In this document: positions 47,071 to 54,875 of the stretch, piece after piece | How the letters are laid out: each line of letters opens with the position of its first letter | How positions within the stretch are numbered: the stretch's first letter is position 1 | Source: CAVTOO01 sp963736355 | GTDB taxonomy: Bacteria; Pseudomonadota; Alphaproteobacteria; Rhizobiales; Xanthobacteraceae | DNA: 64,000 nucleotides | Assembly (NCBI GenBank): GCA_963736355.1 | Contig: CAVTOO010000004.1 | Location: 248,001 to 312,000, forward strand | Direction of reading: 5' to 3' | The notes under the pieces: model-generated | Told to the model about the DNA's origin: nothing | Seen by the model: only the letters and a program-made list of their open reading frames with translations | Database searches by the model: none | Position numbers and translations under genes: made by a program

Positions 47071-47517
47071 TTAGCGTTTGGCCTTGAAGAACGCCGTCAG
47101 CATGTCGGACGCCTCGCCTTCGCCGACACCGCCATAGACCTCGGGCCGGTGATGGCAGGTCGGCTGGGCGAAGAAGCGCACGCCATGGTCCACCGCGCCG
47201 CCCTTTGGGTCGGCTGCGCCGTAATAAAGCCGCCGGATGCGGGCAAACGAGATCGCGCCCGCGCACATCGTGCACGGCTCCAGCGTGACGTAGAGATCGC
47301 AGTCGGGCAGGCGCTCGCTGCCGAGGATGCGCGCGGCCTCGCGCAGCGCCAGCAACTCCGCATGGGCGGTCGGGTCGCGGTCGGTCAGCGTGCGATTGCC
47401 GGCACGGGCGACCACCTCCTGGCCGTGGACCACGACGCAGCCAATCGGGACCTCGCCGTTAACCTCTGCGGCGCGGGCCTCGGCAAGGGCCATATCCATG
47501 AAAGACCGTGTACTCAT
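47071..47517 (-). CDS. tadA: tRNA-specific adenosine deaminase TadA
   Basis: Zinc deaminase that converts A34 to inosine in tRNA-Arg(ACG), 148 aa. The active site has 'TAHAELLALREAARI' (HAE) and 'VTLEPCTMCAGAISFARI' (PCxxC), with 'RLYYGAADPKGGAVDHG' following, all typical of TadA. It is divergent from the pseudouridine synthase gene with a 46-nt gap, so their promoters are close or overlapping. The two repeats at 46945-47060 lie downstream. Confidence 0.96.
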   Translation of the reverse strand: MSTRSFMDMALAEARAAEVNGEVPIGCVVVHGQEVVARAGNRTLTDRDPTAHAELLALREAARILGSERLPDCDLYVTLEPCTMCAGAISFARIRRLYYGAADPKGGAVDHGVRFFAQPTCHHRPEVYGGVGEGEASDMLTAFFKAKR

Positions 47518-47563
47518 GCGCCAAAGCTGATATCAGGCGCACATCCCCAAGGCGAGAGAGCTC

Positions 47564-49570
47564 ATGGCCCGCGACGACGACAAAAACAACAGATCGCGTG
47601 GACCGCGCAAGCCACCCAGCCGTGGTGGTGGCGGTGGCGAGCGTTCCGGTGGACGATCCGGTGGCGGCGGCAAGCGCAGCAGCTTCGGCGAGCGGCCGGC
47701 CACGGGGCGTGCGGAGGCTCGTAAGCCCTCCGGCGACCGGCCGTTTCGCGGCAAGCCGTTTACCGACAAGGCCAGTGGCTTCCGCAAGGATCGCGATAGC
47801 GCGCCACGCGGCGAGCGCCGCGAAGGTGGTTTCAAGAAAGAAGGCGGGTTCAAGAAGGATTTCAAGCCGCGCGGCGAACGCAGCTTCAGCCGCGACGACA
47901 AGCCGCGTGGCGATCGTCCGCCGCGCCGCGATTTTGGTGACCGTCCGCCGCGCCGTGACTATGAGAGCCGTGGCAGCGAGCGTCCGAGGCCGGAGCGCAG
48001 CGAACGTCCGCAGTTCAGCCGCGACGACAAGCCCCGCTTCAGCCGGGGTGGTGACGACAAGCCGCGCTTCAACCGCGACAGCAAGCCCGGCTTCAGCCGT
48101 GATCGTGGCGGCAAGCCCGGTGGCTTCCGCAAGGATCGCGACGACGCGCCGCGCGGCGAACGCCGCGAAGGCGGGTTCAAGCGCGAAGGCGGTTTCAAAA
48201 AAGAGGGTGGCTTCAAGAAGGACTTCAAGCCGCGTGATCGCGGCAGTGATCGTCCGCGTGAGGACCGTCCGCCACGTCGCGACTTCAGCGACCGTCCGCC
48301 GCGTGCAGGCGGCGAAGGCCGCTCGGAGCGTCCGCGCTTCGACCGTCCGCGTGAGGATCGTAGCGAGCGACCGGCCCGCAGCCGCGATGATCGTCCCGCG
48401 CGCAGCAATTTTTCCGACCATCCGCGTAACGACCGTGGTGGTGGTGACGAACGTCCGCGGTTCAATCGTGACCGCGACGACAAGCCGCGCTTCAGTCGCG
48501 GCGGCGACGATCGTCCGCCGCGTCGCGAGTTTCGCAGCGATGCACCGCGCGGTGAAGGCCGCCCGGAGCGCCCCAGATTTGACCGTCCCAAATTCGATCG
48601 CCCGCGCGAGGACCGCCGTCCGCCCCGCGAGGCCGTCGATGGCGCGAGCGAGACACCCAAGCCGTCCAAGGGCGGCGAGCGTATCGCCAAGGTCGTGGCG
48701 CGCGCGGGCTTAAGCTCACGGCGCGAAGCTGAAGCCTGGATCACCGACGGCCGCGTCTCCGTCAATGGTCGCGTCATCACCTCGCCCGCACTCGATGTCA
48801 GCGCGAGCGACAAGATCACCATCGACGGCAAGCCGCTGCCGCCGCGCGAGAAGACACGGCTGTTCCTCTATCACAAGCCGCGCGGGCTGGTGACGACGCA
48901 TGCCGATCCGGAAGGTCGCGCCACGGTGTTCGAGTCGCTGCCGGAAGGTCTGCCGCGCGTCATCAGCGTCGGCCGTCTCGATTACAACACCGAAGGGCTG
49001 CTGCTGCTCACCAATGACGGCGAGCTGGCGCGCGCGCTGGAATTGCCGGCCAATGGCTGGCTGCGGCGCTATCGCGTCCGCGCGCATGGCTCGATCACGC
49101 AGGATCAGCTCGACACTTTGAAGAACGGCATCGAGATTGATGGTGTGCGCTACGGCGAGATTGCCGCAAAGCTCGACCGCGATCAGGGCGCCAATGTCTG
49201 GATCACCTTCGAGATCCGCGAGGGAAAAAATCGCGAGGTACGCACCGTGCTCGCGCATCTCGGTCTCGATGTGAACCGCCTGATCCGCGTCGCCTATGGT
49301 CCGTTCCAGCTCGGAGAGTTGGCCGAAGGGTCGGTGGAGGAAGCCGAAGCGGGCGAACTGCGCGAGCAGCTCGGAGCCAAGATCTCCGGCATGCTCGAGC
49401 AGCAGGAGGCCGATACCACGCCGAAGCCGCGCCGCGCCGGCCTCATCGCCGACCGCAAGGGCCGCCGTGTGCTGGTGGAGCGTGGCCGCGAAGTGGGCCG
49501 CGATCTGGATGGCGACGAGCCGCCGCCACGCGGTGCGCCGAAACGGCGTTACCACGGCAAGAAAAAGTAG
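47564..49570 (+). CDS. rluB: RsuA/RluB-type pseudouridine synthase with long Arg/Asp/Gly-rich N-terminus
   Basis: 668-residue protein. Residues 1-365 or so are low-complexity: Arg, Asp, Gly, Pro, Phe and Lys in repeats such as 'DDKPRFSRGGDDKPRF', 'DRPPRRDF' and 'GERREGGFKKEGGFKKDF'. An S4 RNA-binding domain follows ('IAKVVARAGLSSRREAEAWI'), then the synthase domain with 'LFLYHKPRGLVTTHADPEGR' and the catalytic Asp in 'VGRLDYNTEGLLLLTNDGEL', ending in a basic tail. RluB makes pseudouridine in 23S rRNA. The extension is probably disordered and RNA-binding. rsmD follows 15 nt later. Confidence 0.93.
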   Translation: MARDDDKNNRSRGPRKPPSRGGGGGERSGGRSGGGGKRSSFGERPATGRAEARKPSGDRPFRGKPFTDKASGFRKDRDSAPRGERREGGFKKEGGFKKDFKPRGERSFSRDDKPRGDRPPRRDFGDRPPRRDYESRGSERPRPERSERPQFSRDDKPRFSRGGDDKPRFNRDSKPGFSRDRGGKPGGFRKDRDDAPRGERREGGFKREGGFKKEGGFKKDFKPRDRGSDRPREDRPPRRDFSDRPPRAGGEGRSERPRFDRPREDRSERPARSRDDRPARSNFSDHPRNDRGGGDERPRFNRDRDDKPRFSRGGDDRPPRREFRSDAPRGEGRPERPRFDRPKFDRPREDRRPPREAVDGASETPKPSKGGERIAKVVARAGLSSRREAEAWITDGRVSVNGRVITSPALDVSASDKITIDGKPLPPREKTRLFLYHKPRGLVTTHADPEGRATVFESLPEGLPRVISVGRLDYNTEGLLLLTNDGELARALELPANGWLRRYRVRAHGSITQDQLDTLKNGIEIDGVRYGEIAAKLDRDQGANVWITFEIREGKNREVRTVLAHLGLDVNRLIRVAYGPFQLGELAEGSVEEAEAGELREQLGAKISGMLEQQEADTTPKPRRAGLIADRKGRRVLVERGREVGRDLDGDEPPPRGAPKRRYHGKKK

Positions 49571-49585
49571 TCGCAGGAAAAGGCC

Positions 49586-50137
49586 ATGCGCGTCATCGGC
49601 GGGCGGTTGAAGGGCCGCACCATCGCGTCGCCCGCGACGCGCGACATTCGTCCCACGGCCGACCGCCTGCGCGAGTCGCTGTTCAACAGCCTCGCACATG
49701 GCCATGGCGATCCCGTCGACGGCGCCCGCGTCATCGATCTGTTCGCCGGCACCGGTGCGCTCGGCATCGAGGCGCTCTCGCGCGGGGCATCCTTCACGTT
49801 GTTCGTCGACAATGGCGCGGAGGCGCGCGCGCTGCTGCGGCAGAATGCCGAGGCGTTGGGTCTGGGCGGCGTCAGTCGCATTTTTCGCCGCGACGCCACT
49901 GCACTCGGCGCGGTCCATCCCAACACGCCGTTCTCGATGGCGTTTCTCGATCCGCCTTACGGCAAGGGCTTTGCCGAGCTGGCGCTCGTCTCATTGCGTG
50001 ACGGCGGCTGGCTCAACCCCCATGCGTTCCTCGTTGTCGAGGAACAAACCGGCCGCTTTAAAGTGCCGGATGGATTTTCCGAAATCGAACGGCGCACCTA
50101 TGACGATACCGAGTTTACCCTGCTGCGGTTCGTCTGA
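49586..50137 (+). CDS. rsmD: 16S rRNA (guanine966-N2)-methyltransferase RsmD
   Basis: SAM-dependent methyltransferase, 183 aa. Seen: 'MRVIGGRLKGRTIASPATRD' (typical start), 'RPTADRLRESLFNSLAHGHG', SAM site 'VIDLFAGTGALGIEALSRGA' and the N-methyltransferase motif 'FLDPPYGKGFAELAL' (DPPY). It follows the pseudouridine synthase closely, so the two rRNA-modifying genes are probably co-transcribed. Confidence 0.95.
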   Translation: MRVIGGRLKGRTIASPATRDIRPTADRLRESLFNSLAHGHGDPVDGARVIDLFAGTGALGIEALSRGASFTLFVDNGAEARALLRQNAEALGLGGVSRIFRRDATALGAVHPNTPFSMAFLDPPYGKGFAELALVSLRDGGWLNPHAFLVVEEQTGRFKVPDGFSEIERRTYDDTEFTLLRFV

Positions 50138-50205
50138 GCGCGCACCGAAACGCGTGGCGCGGGGCGTCGGATTTTTCTAAAATCAAGCCGTCAATGGAGA
50201 TTCTC

Positions 50206-50634
50206 ATGCGCGCCGTCATCGCTGCCGCTTTCGTTGCTCTTGCTGCCTCGCCGTTGCTCGCACAAACCGCGCCGGTGACGTTGCTGCCGGGCGAGATCAA
50301 ATATGCGCCGCTGCCTTTCGCGCAGGGCGTCGATGCCGTCTGGCTGACCGGCGGTCCCGCCGCCGAGGGGGCTTACACCGTGCGCGTGCGCATGACGCGC
50401 GATGCGAAGATTCCTCCGCACACCCATCCCGATACGCGCCAGGTTACGGTGCTGTCGGGCGAACTCGCTGCCGGGCTGGGCATGGCGTTTGATGCCAATG
50501 CGGTCAAAACCTATCCGGCGGGAAGCTTCTTCACCGTGCCGGCGGGCGTACCGCATTTTGTCTGGGCGAAAAATGGCGAAGCGATCTATCAGGAAAGCGG
50601 CGTTGGTCCGTCGCCGACGGCGCTGATCAAGTAA
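50206..50634 (+). CDS. Exported cupin-domain protein
   Basis: 142-residue periplasmic protein: signal peptide (MRAVIAAAFVALAASPLLAQ), then a single cupin barrel. Metal-ligand pattern 'KIPPHTHPDTRQVTVLSGEL' (HTHP ... Q) and 'PAGSFFTVPAGVPHFVWAKN' (second-half His). Start 50206 has GGAG 8 nt upstream; an in-frame ATG at 50194 is the alternative. The fold is shared by many small enzymes and binding proteins, so the function is open. Confidence 0.9.
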   Translation: MRAVIAAAFVALAASPLLAQTAPVTLLPGEIKYAPLPFAQGVDAVWLTGGPAAEGAYTVRVRMTRDAKIPPHTHPDTRQVTVLSGELAAGLGMAFDANAVKTYPAGSFFTVPAGVPHFVWAKNGEAIYQESGVGPSPTALIK

Positions 50635-51003
50635 CGCGGCGCTGTTTGGCGGAAGCGTCTTCGCCGCTTTCTTCTTGGATGTCTTGTCTTTTCGGCGGAC
50701 TTGGTTTTTCTCTTCGCAGTCTTTTTCGGCGCAGCTTTCTGTCTTGGCCTTCTTCTTGACCTTCTCGGCTGCCTTGACGCCCTTCGGCTTCATACGCGTG
50801 ACCTTGTAGACCTTCCCGGCCTTGTCATAGGTCGTCCAGTCGCCGGTCTGCTCGCCTTTTGCGGTGAAGGAGCCCGAGCGCATAATCACGCCATCCTTGC
50901 GAAACCACATCCAGAAGCCGGTCATGACATGGCCGGTCAATTGACCCGTGGCCCAGACGGAGCCGTCGGTGTGATAAAGGGTATGTTCGTGTGCCTTCGC
51001 CAT
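50627..51003 (-). CDS. MORN-like (YwqK-type) protein with lysine-rich tail; 3' end uncertain
   Basis: N-terminal about 75 residues 'LYHTDGSVWATGQLTGHVMT', 'GFWMWFRKDGVIMRSGSFTA', 'KGEQTGDWTTYDKAGKVYKV' are MORN-variant repeats as in YwqK-type proteins. A Lys-rich tail follows ('KPKGVKAAEKVKKKAKTESC'). The start codon overlaps the mutL stop (TAATG), so translation is coupled. The open frame runs antisense through the cupin gene to 50191, which is implausible. An alternative frame ends 'GEDASAKQRRVT' with a stop at 50627, suggesting another indel in the tail. Function is unknown. Confidence 0.6.
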
Positions 51004-52796
51004 TACCTTCTCCCGAACAGCTTCTCGATATCCGCCAGCTTGAGTTCGACATAAGTCGGCCGACCGTGATTGCACTGGCCGGAGTTCGGCGTCACTTCCA
51101 TTTCGCGCAACAGCGCGTTCATCTCGTCGGGCTTGAGCCTGCGTCCCGCGCGCACAGAGCCGTGACAGGCCATGGTGGCGGAGACATGCAAGAGCCGCCG
51201 CTCCAGCGGCAGCGTCTCGTCCCATTCTTCCATGTGCTCGGCGAGGTCGCGCAGCAGGGCGCGCGCGTCGGTTTCGCCAAGTAGCGACGGCGTCTCGCGC
51301 ACGGCGACCGCGCCGGGGCCAAAGGATTCGATCAGCAGTCCGAAGCGCGAAAGCTCCTCGGCGCAGGCCACAAGCCGCTCCACCAGATGATCGTCGAGTT
51401 CGACGATCTCGGGGATCAGCAGGATCTGCCGCGCAATGCCGGTCTTCTCCAGCGCTGCCTTCATGCGCTCATAAACGATGCGCTCATGCGCGGCGTGCTG
51501 ATCCACCACCACGAGCCCGTCGCGGGTTTGCGCGACAATATATGTCTCATGAATCTGCGCGCGCGCCGCGCCGAGCGGCTTGTCGAGCGCTTCTGGCGCG
51601 GCCGCGTCCATGCGAAAATCGGCGCTTGGTGCGCCGACATCGAACGCCGCCTGGGCTGCTTCCGCCAGCGCCGGCGCCGCATTGCCGTATCCGGACGACG
51701 GCGCGGCCGGCGAGTTGCGCCAGTCCCAGTTGGTTCGTGGGCTCGGCGCGGTGCGAAACGCCATGATCGCCGCACCGCCTGAGTTTGCCGCCGTGCGGCG
51801 GCCTTCGCGGGCGAGGCCTTCCTTCAGCGCATGCACGATCAGCGCGCGCACGAGGCCTGCATTGCGGAAGCGCACCTCCGTCTTGGCCGGATGCACGTTG
51901 ACGTCCACCTCGCGCGGATCGAGCGTGACGAACAGTGCCACCACCGGATGCCGGTCGCGCGGCAGATAGTCCGAGTAGGCCGCGCGCACCGCGCCGAGGA
52001 TCAGCTTGTCGCGCACCGGGCGGCCGTTGACGAACAGATATTGCCCGAGCGCATTGGCGCGCGTGACGGATGGCGACGCGGCGAAGCCTTCAAGGCTCAC
52101 GCCGTCGCGTTCGCTGTGTACATCGATGGCCGCGGCACGGAAGTCGACGCCGAGAATGTCGCCGAGCCGCACCAGCCGTCCCGGCGCGTCGGGCAGCGCC
52201 GCCGCCCACGACACCTGCGCGCGCTCCTCGCCCGACAGCGTGAAGGCGATGTCGGGCCGTGCCATGGCGAGCCTGCGCACCACCTCGCGGATCGCTTCCG
52301 CCTCGGTGCGGTCGGTCTTGAGGAATTTCAGCCGGGCCGGGGTCGCGTAGAACAGTTCGGCGACTTCCACGCGCGTACCCTCATTGAGGGCGGCCGGCGT
52401 GATGTCGGATTTCTCTCCACCGGTCACGGCGAGCGCCAGCGCATGCGGCGCGCTGGCATGTCGCGTGGTGATCGTCAGCTTCGCCACCGCGCCGATCGAT
52501 GGCAGCGCCTCGCCGCGAAATCCCAGCGTGCGGATGCGCAGAAGGTCTTCGTCGTCGAGCTTGGAGGTGGCGTGGCGCTCGACCGCAAGCGCGAGGTCTG
52601 CCTCGGTCATGCCGGAGCCGTTGTCGGTGATGACGATGCGCCGCCGCCCGCCGCCCTCGGTGAACACGTCGATACGGCTCGCGCCGGCATCGATGGCGTT
52701 CTCCACCAGTTCCTTCACGACGCTCGCCGGGCGTTCGACCACCTCGCCGGCGGCGATGCGGTTGACGAGCGTTTCGGGCAACTGGCGGACGGGCAT
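51003..52796 (-). CDS. mutL: DNA mismatch repair protein MutL
   Basis: GHKL ATPase of mismatch repair, 597 aa. N-terminal motifs: 'IAAGEVVERPASVVKELVEN', 'ITDNGSGMTEADLALAVERH', 'RTLGFRGEALPSIGAVAKLT', 'GTRVEVAELFYATPARLKFL'. The C-terminal domain carries 'VVVDQHAAHERIVYERMK', which fits the DQHA(X)2E(X)4E endonuclease motif of MutL from organisms without MutH, plus 'ACHGSVRAGRRLKPDEM' and 'QCNHGRPTYVEL'. So it is predicted to nick DNA itself. A Pro/Ala/Asp linker joins the domains. The MORN-like gene follows with TAATG overlap. Confidence 0.97.
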   Translation of the reverse strand: MPVRQLPETLVNRIAAGEVVERPASVVKELVENAIDAGASRIDVFTEGGGRRRIVITDNGSGMTEADLALAVERHATSKLDDEDLLRIRTLGFRGEALPSIGAVAKLTITTRHASAPHALALAVTGGEKSDITPAALNEGTRVEVAELFYATPARLKFLKTDRTEAEAIREVVRRLAMARPDIAFTLSGEERAQVSWAAALPDAPGRLVRLGDILGVDFRAAAIDVHSERDGVSLEGFAASPSVTRANALGQYLFVNGRPVRDKLILGAVRAAYSDYLPRDRHPVVALFVTLDPREVDVNVHPAKTEVRFRNAGLVRALIVHALKEGLAREGRRTAANSGGAAIMAFRTAPSPRTNWDWRNSPAAPSSGYGNAAPALAEAAQAAFDVGAPSADFRMDAAAPEALDKPLGAARAQIHETYIVAQTRDGLVVVDQHAAHERIVYERMKAALEKTGIARQILLIPEIVELDDHLVERLVACAEELSRFGLLIESFGPGAVAVRETPSLLGETDARALLRDLAEHMEEWDETLPLERRLLHVSATMACHGSVRAGRRLKPDEMNALLREMEVTPNSGQCNHGRPTYVELKLADIEKLFGRR

Positions 52797-52894
52797 GGGG
52801 GCGACTGAAACCTGATTCGAGCGGGATGCGGAGAATAGGAATTAGCCGGAGGTTTCGCGAGGGCAGGGGAAGCGCTGTGCCCGCTATTCAGGCT

Positions 52895-53015
52895 CGTCAT
52901 TCCGGAAGCCGCGAAGCGGCTGTCCGGAATCCATAGTCCCTGTAGGAGTTATCCAGCCGAGACAGGGGTTATGGATTCCGGGTTCGCTCGCTATTGCTCG
53001 CGCCCCGGAATGACG
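52895..53015. repeat. Intergenic palindromic repeat, 'GTCATTCCGG' type, copy 2
   Basis: Ends cgtcattccgg / ccggaatgacg are a perfect 11-bp inverted repeat; inner tgtccggaatccata and tatggattccggg pair as in copy 1 at 40828-40987. Only the loop sequence differs substantially. It lies upstream of mutL and just downstream of the arfB stop. Confidence 0.88.
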
Positions 53016-53019
53016 GCCC

Positions 53020-53436
53020 TCAATCGTGGTTGCGGTCCTGCCGTAACTTCTTGACATTAGAGCGTAATTTCTTCCCCTCCAGCCGGCGCTGCTTGGATCC
53101 GAAGGTCGGCTTGGTGGCGCGGCGTGGTGTCGGGCGGATCGAGGCCTCGGTCAGCATCTCGACCAGGCGGTCGATGGCGTCCTGCTTGTTGCGCTCCTGG
53201 GTGCGAAAGCGTTGCGCGCTGATGACGATGACGTCGTCCTTGGTCATGCGCGATCCGGCGATGCGCCGCAGCCGCATCTCGGTGTCGGGCGCCAGCGCGG
53301 CCTTGGCGATGGCGTAGCGAAGTTGGGCTGCGGTCGAGAGCTTGTTGACGTTCTGGCCGCCGGGGCCGGAGGCCCGCACAAAGCTGATCTCGAGGTCGTC
53401 CTCGTCGAGGACGATGTCGCGGCTGATTCTGATCAT
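53020..53436 (-). CDS. arfB: Alternative ribosome-rescue factor ArfB (YaeJ)
   Basis: Peptidyl-tRNA hydrolase that frees stalled ribosomes, 138 aa. It has the catalytic GGQ loop 'VRASGPGGQNVNKLSTAAQL' and a long basic C-terminal tail ('PTFGSKQRRLEGKKLRSNVK') that enters the mRNA channel, typical of ArfB rather than full release factors. The start overlaps the pgi stop (ATGA), so expression is coupled to pgi. Confidence 0.93.
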   Translation of the reverse strand: MIRISRDIVLDEDDLEISFVRASGPGGQNVNKLSTAAQLRYAIAKAALAPDTEMRLRRIAGSRMTKDDVIVISAQRFRTQERNKQDAIDRLVEMLTEASIRPTPRRATKPTFGSKQRRLEGKKLRSNVKKLRQDRNHD

Positions 53437-54746
53437 GCCTCGATTATATACCGCTTCGCGAGGATTTTTCCTTCCTCGACGGCGGGCTGGTCGAAGGCAT
53501 CGATGCCGAGCAGGTCGGCTGAGATGATCGTCTCCAGCATGAAATGCATCATGAGATAGCCGAGCGTCGCTTCGTTCAGCCGCTCGATGTGGAAGGTGCG
53601 CACCGGGCAGCCGTTCTTGGCAAGCGTCTCGGCCGTGGCGCGGCCTTGCGCGGCGACGAGATCGCCAATGGTCTTGTCGCCCAGCGTCGGCTCGTGCGCC
53701 GTCTTGGCGAGATCGGCCGGCATGCGCGGGCCGGTGCCTTTGCGATCGAGTGTGATGACGGTGAACAGCTTGTCGCGGGGGCCGCCGATGAACAGCTGGA
53801 GCTGGCTGTGCTGGTCCACCGGGCCAAGCGCGCCGACGGGCGTCGTTCCCTTGCCGTCCTTGCCGAGGCTTTCGGCCCAGAGCTGCACATACCATTTGGT
53901 CAGGCGCTCCAGCTTGTCGGCATAGGCCATCAGCACCGTGATCGGTTTGGTGGCTGCGAGCGTCATCGACAGCGCCGCGCCCAGTGCCGCCGGCACGTCC
54001 TTGGCCGGCTTGCTCTCCAGAATGGGCGCCAGTGCCTTCGCCGCGCCCGCGCGCAGCTTGGCGATATCGAGGCCTGCGATGGCCGCCGGCAACAGGCCCA
54101 CATTCGTCAGCACCGAGAAGCGCCCGCCGATGCCGGTGTCGTGTTCCTGAAACGCGACGCCGAAACCTGACAGCAGATCGCGCAGGCCGTTCTTGCCCCC
54201 TGGCTTCACGGGCTCGGAAATGCCGAAGAACATCTCGGGGATTTTGGCCGTGAGCCCGGCGCGCTTCACCGCGTCGAGCGCGGCCATGGTCTGCATCAGC
54301 GTTTCGCCGGTGCCGCCGGATTTCGAGATCGCCACGAAGCGCGTCGTGGCGAGCTGCAGCTTCGCCAGCAATTCGCCGAACGTGTCGGGATCGAGATTGT
54401 CCATGAAGTGCAGGCGCGGGCCCGCATGAAGCGCACCGATTCCGGGCACGTTGTAGCCGGCGAGTTAAATCAGCGCCTGCCCGCCAAGGCTCGATCCGCC
54501 GGTGCCGAGGATGACGATGTCGGTCGCGTCCTTGCGCAGTTTTGCCGCGGCCTCGGTGATGGAAGCGAGATCGTCGGTGCGCGCAGGCAGGCGCAGCAAC
54601 GGCAGCGAGCCGTCGGCGTGGCGCTGGCGCAGCCTCGCGAGTGCGGCGTCGCTGCGCGTCAGCGCCTCGGCGAGCGCCTTGTCGCTGATGCCATGCGGAC
54701 CGATCTTGTCGGCACGCGCGAGTTCGATGGATTGGGTAACGGGCAT
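53433..54746 (-). CDS. pgi: Glucose-6-phosphate isomerase Pgi (in-frame TAA at 54465-54467)
   Basis: Short-type phosphoglucose isomerase, about 437 aa from the ATG at 54746. It has 'ILGTGGSSLGGQAL', 'HFMDNLDPDTFGELLAKLQL', 'FVAISKSGGTGETLMQTMAA', 'WAESLGKDGKGTTPVGALGP' and 'VDQHSQLQLFIGGPRDK', covering the sugar-phosphate and catalytic regions. A TAA interrupts the frame right after 'SLGGQALI'; the following residues 'LAGYNVPGIGALHAG' continue in the same frame. A CAA to TAA change explains it. Either pgi is inactive or this is a base error. Downstream coding remains intact to arfB. Confidence 0.9.
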
Positions 54747-54875
54747 TCGCAACGATCCTGCAAACTGTTTCAACGGGATTGAATCATCCCGTCCTTGCAT
54801 TCTGACTGATTGCAGTCTTTTGCAAAGATCCTGTTACGGATTGTCCTAACGGGAGCTTTCGAGGCGGGATGTGTT

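Noticed and set aside
54465..54467. Stop-codon readthrough or recoding in pgi.
   Set aside because: The codon is TAA, not TGA, no recoding element is visible, and base error or mutation is simpler.
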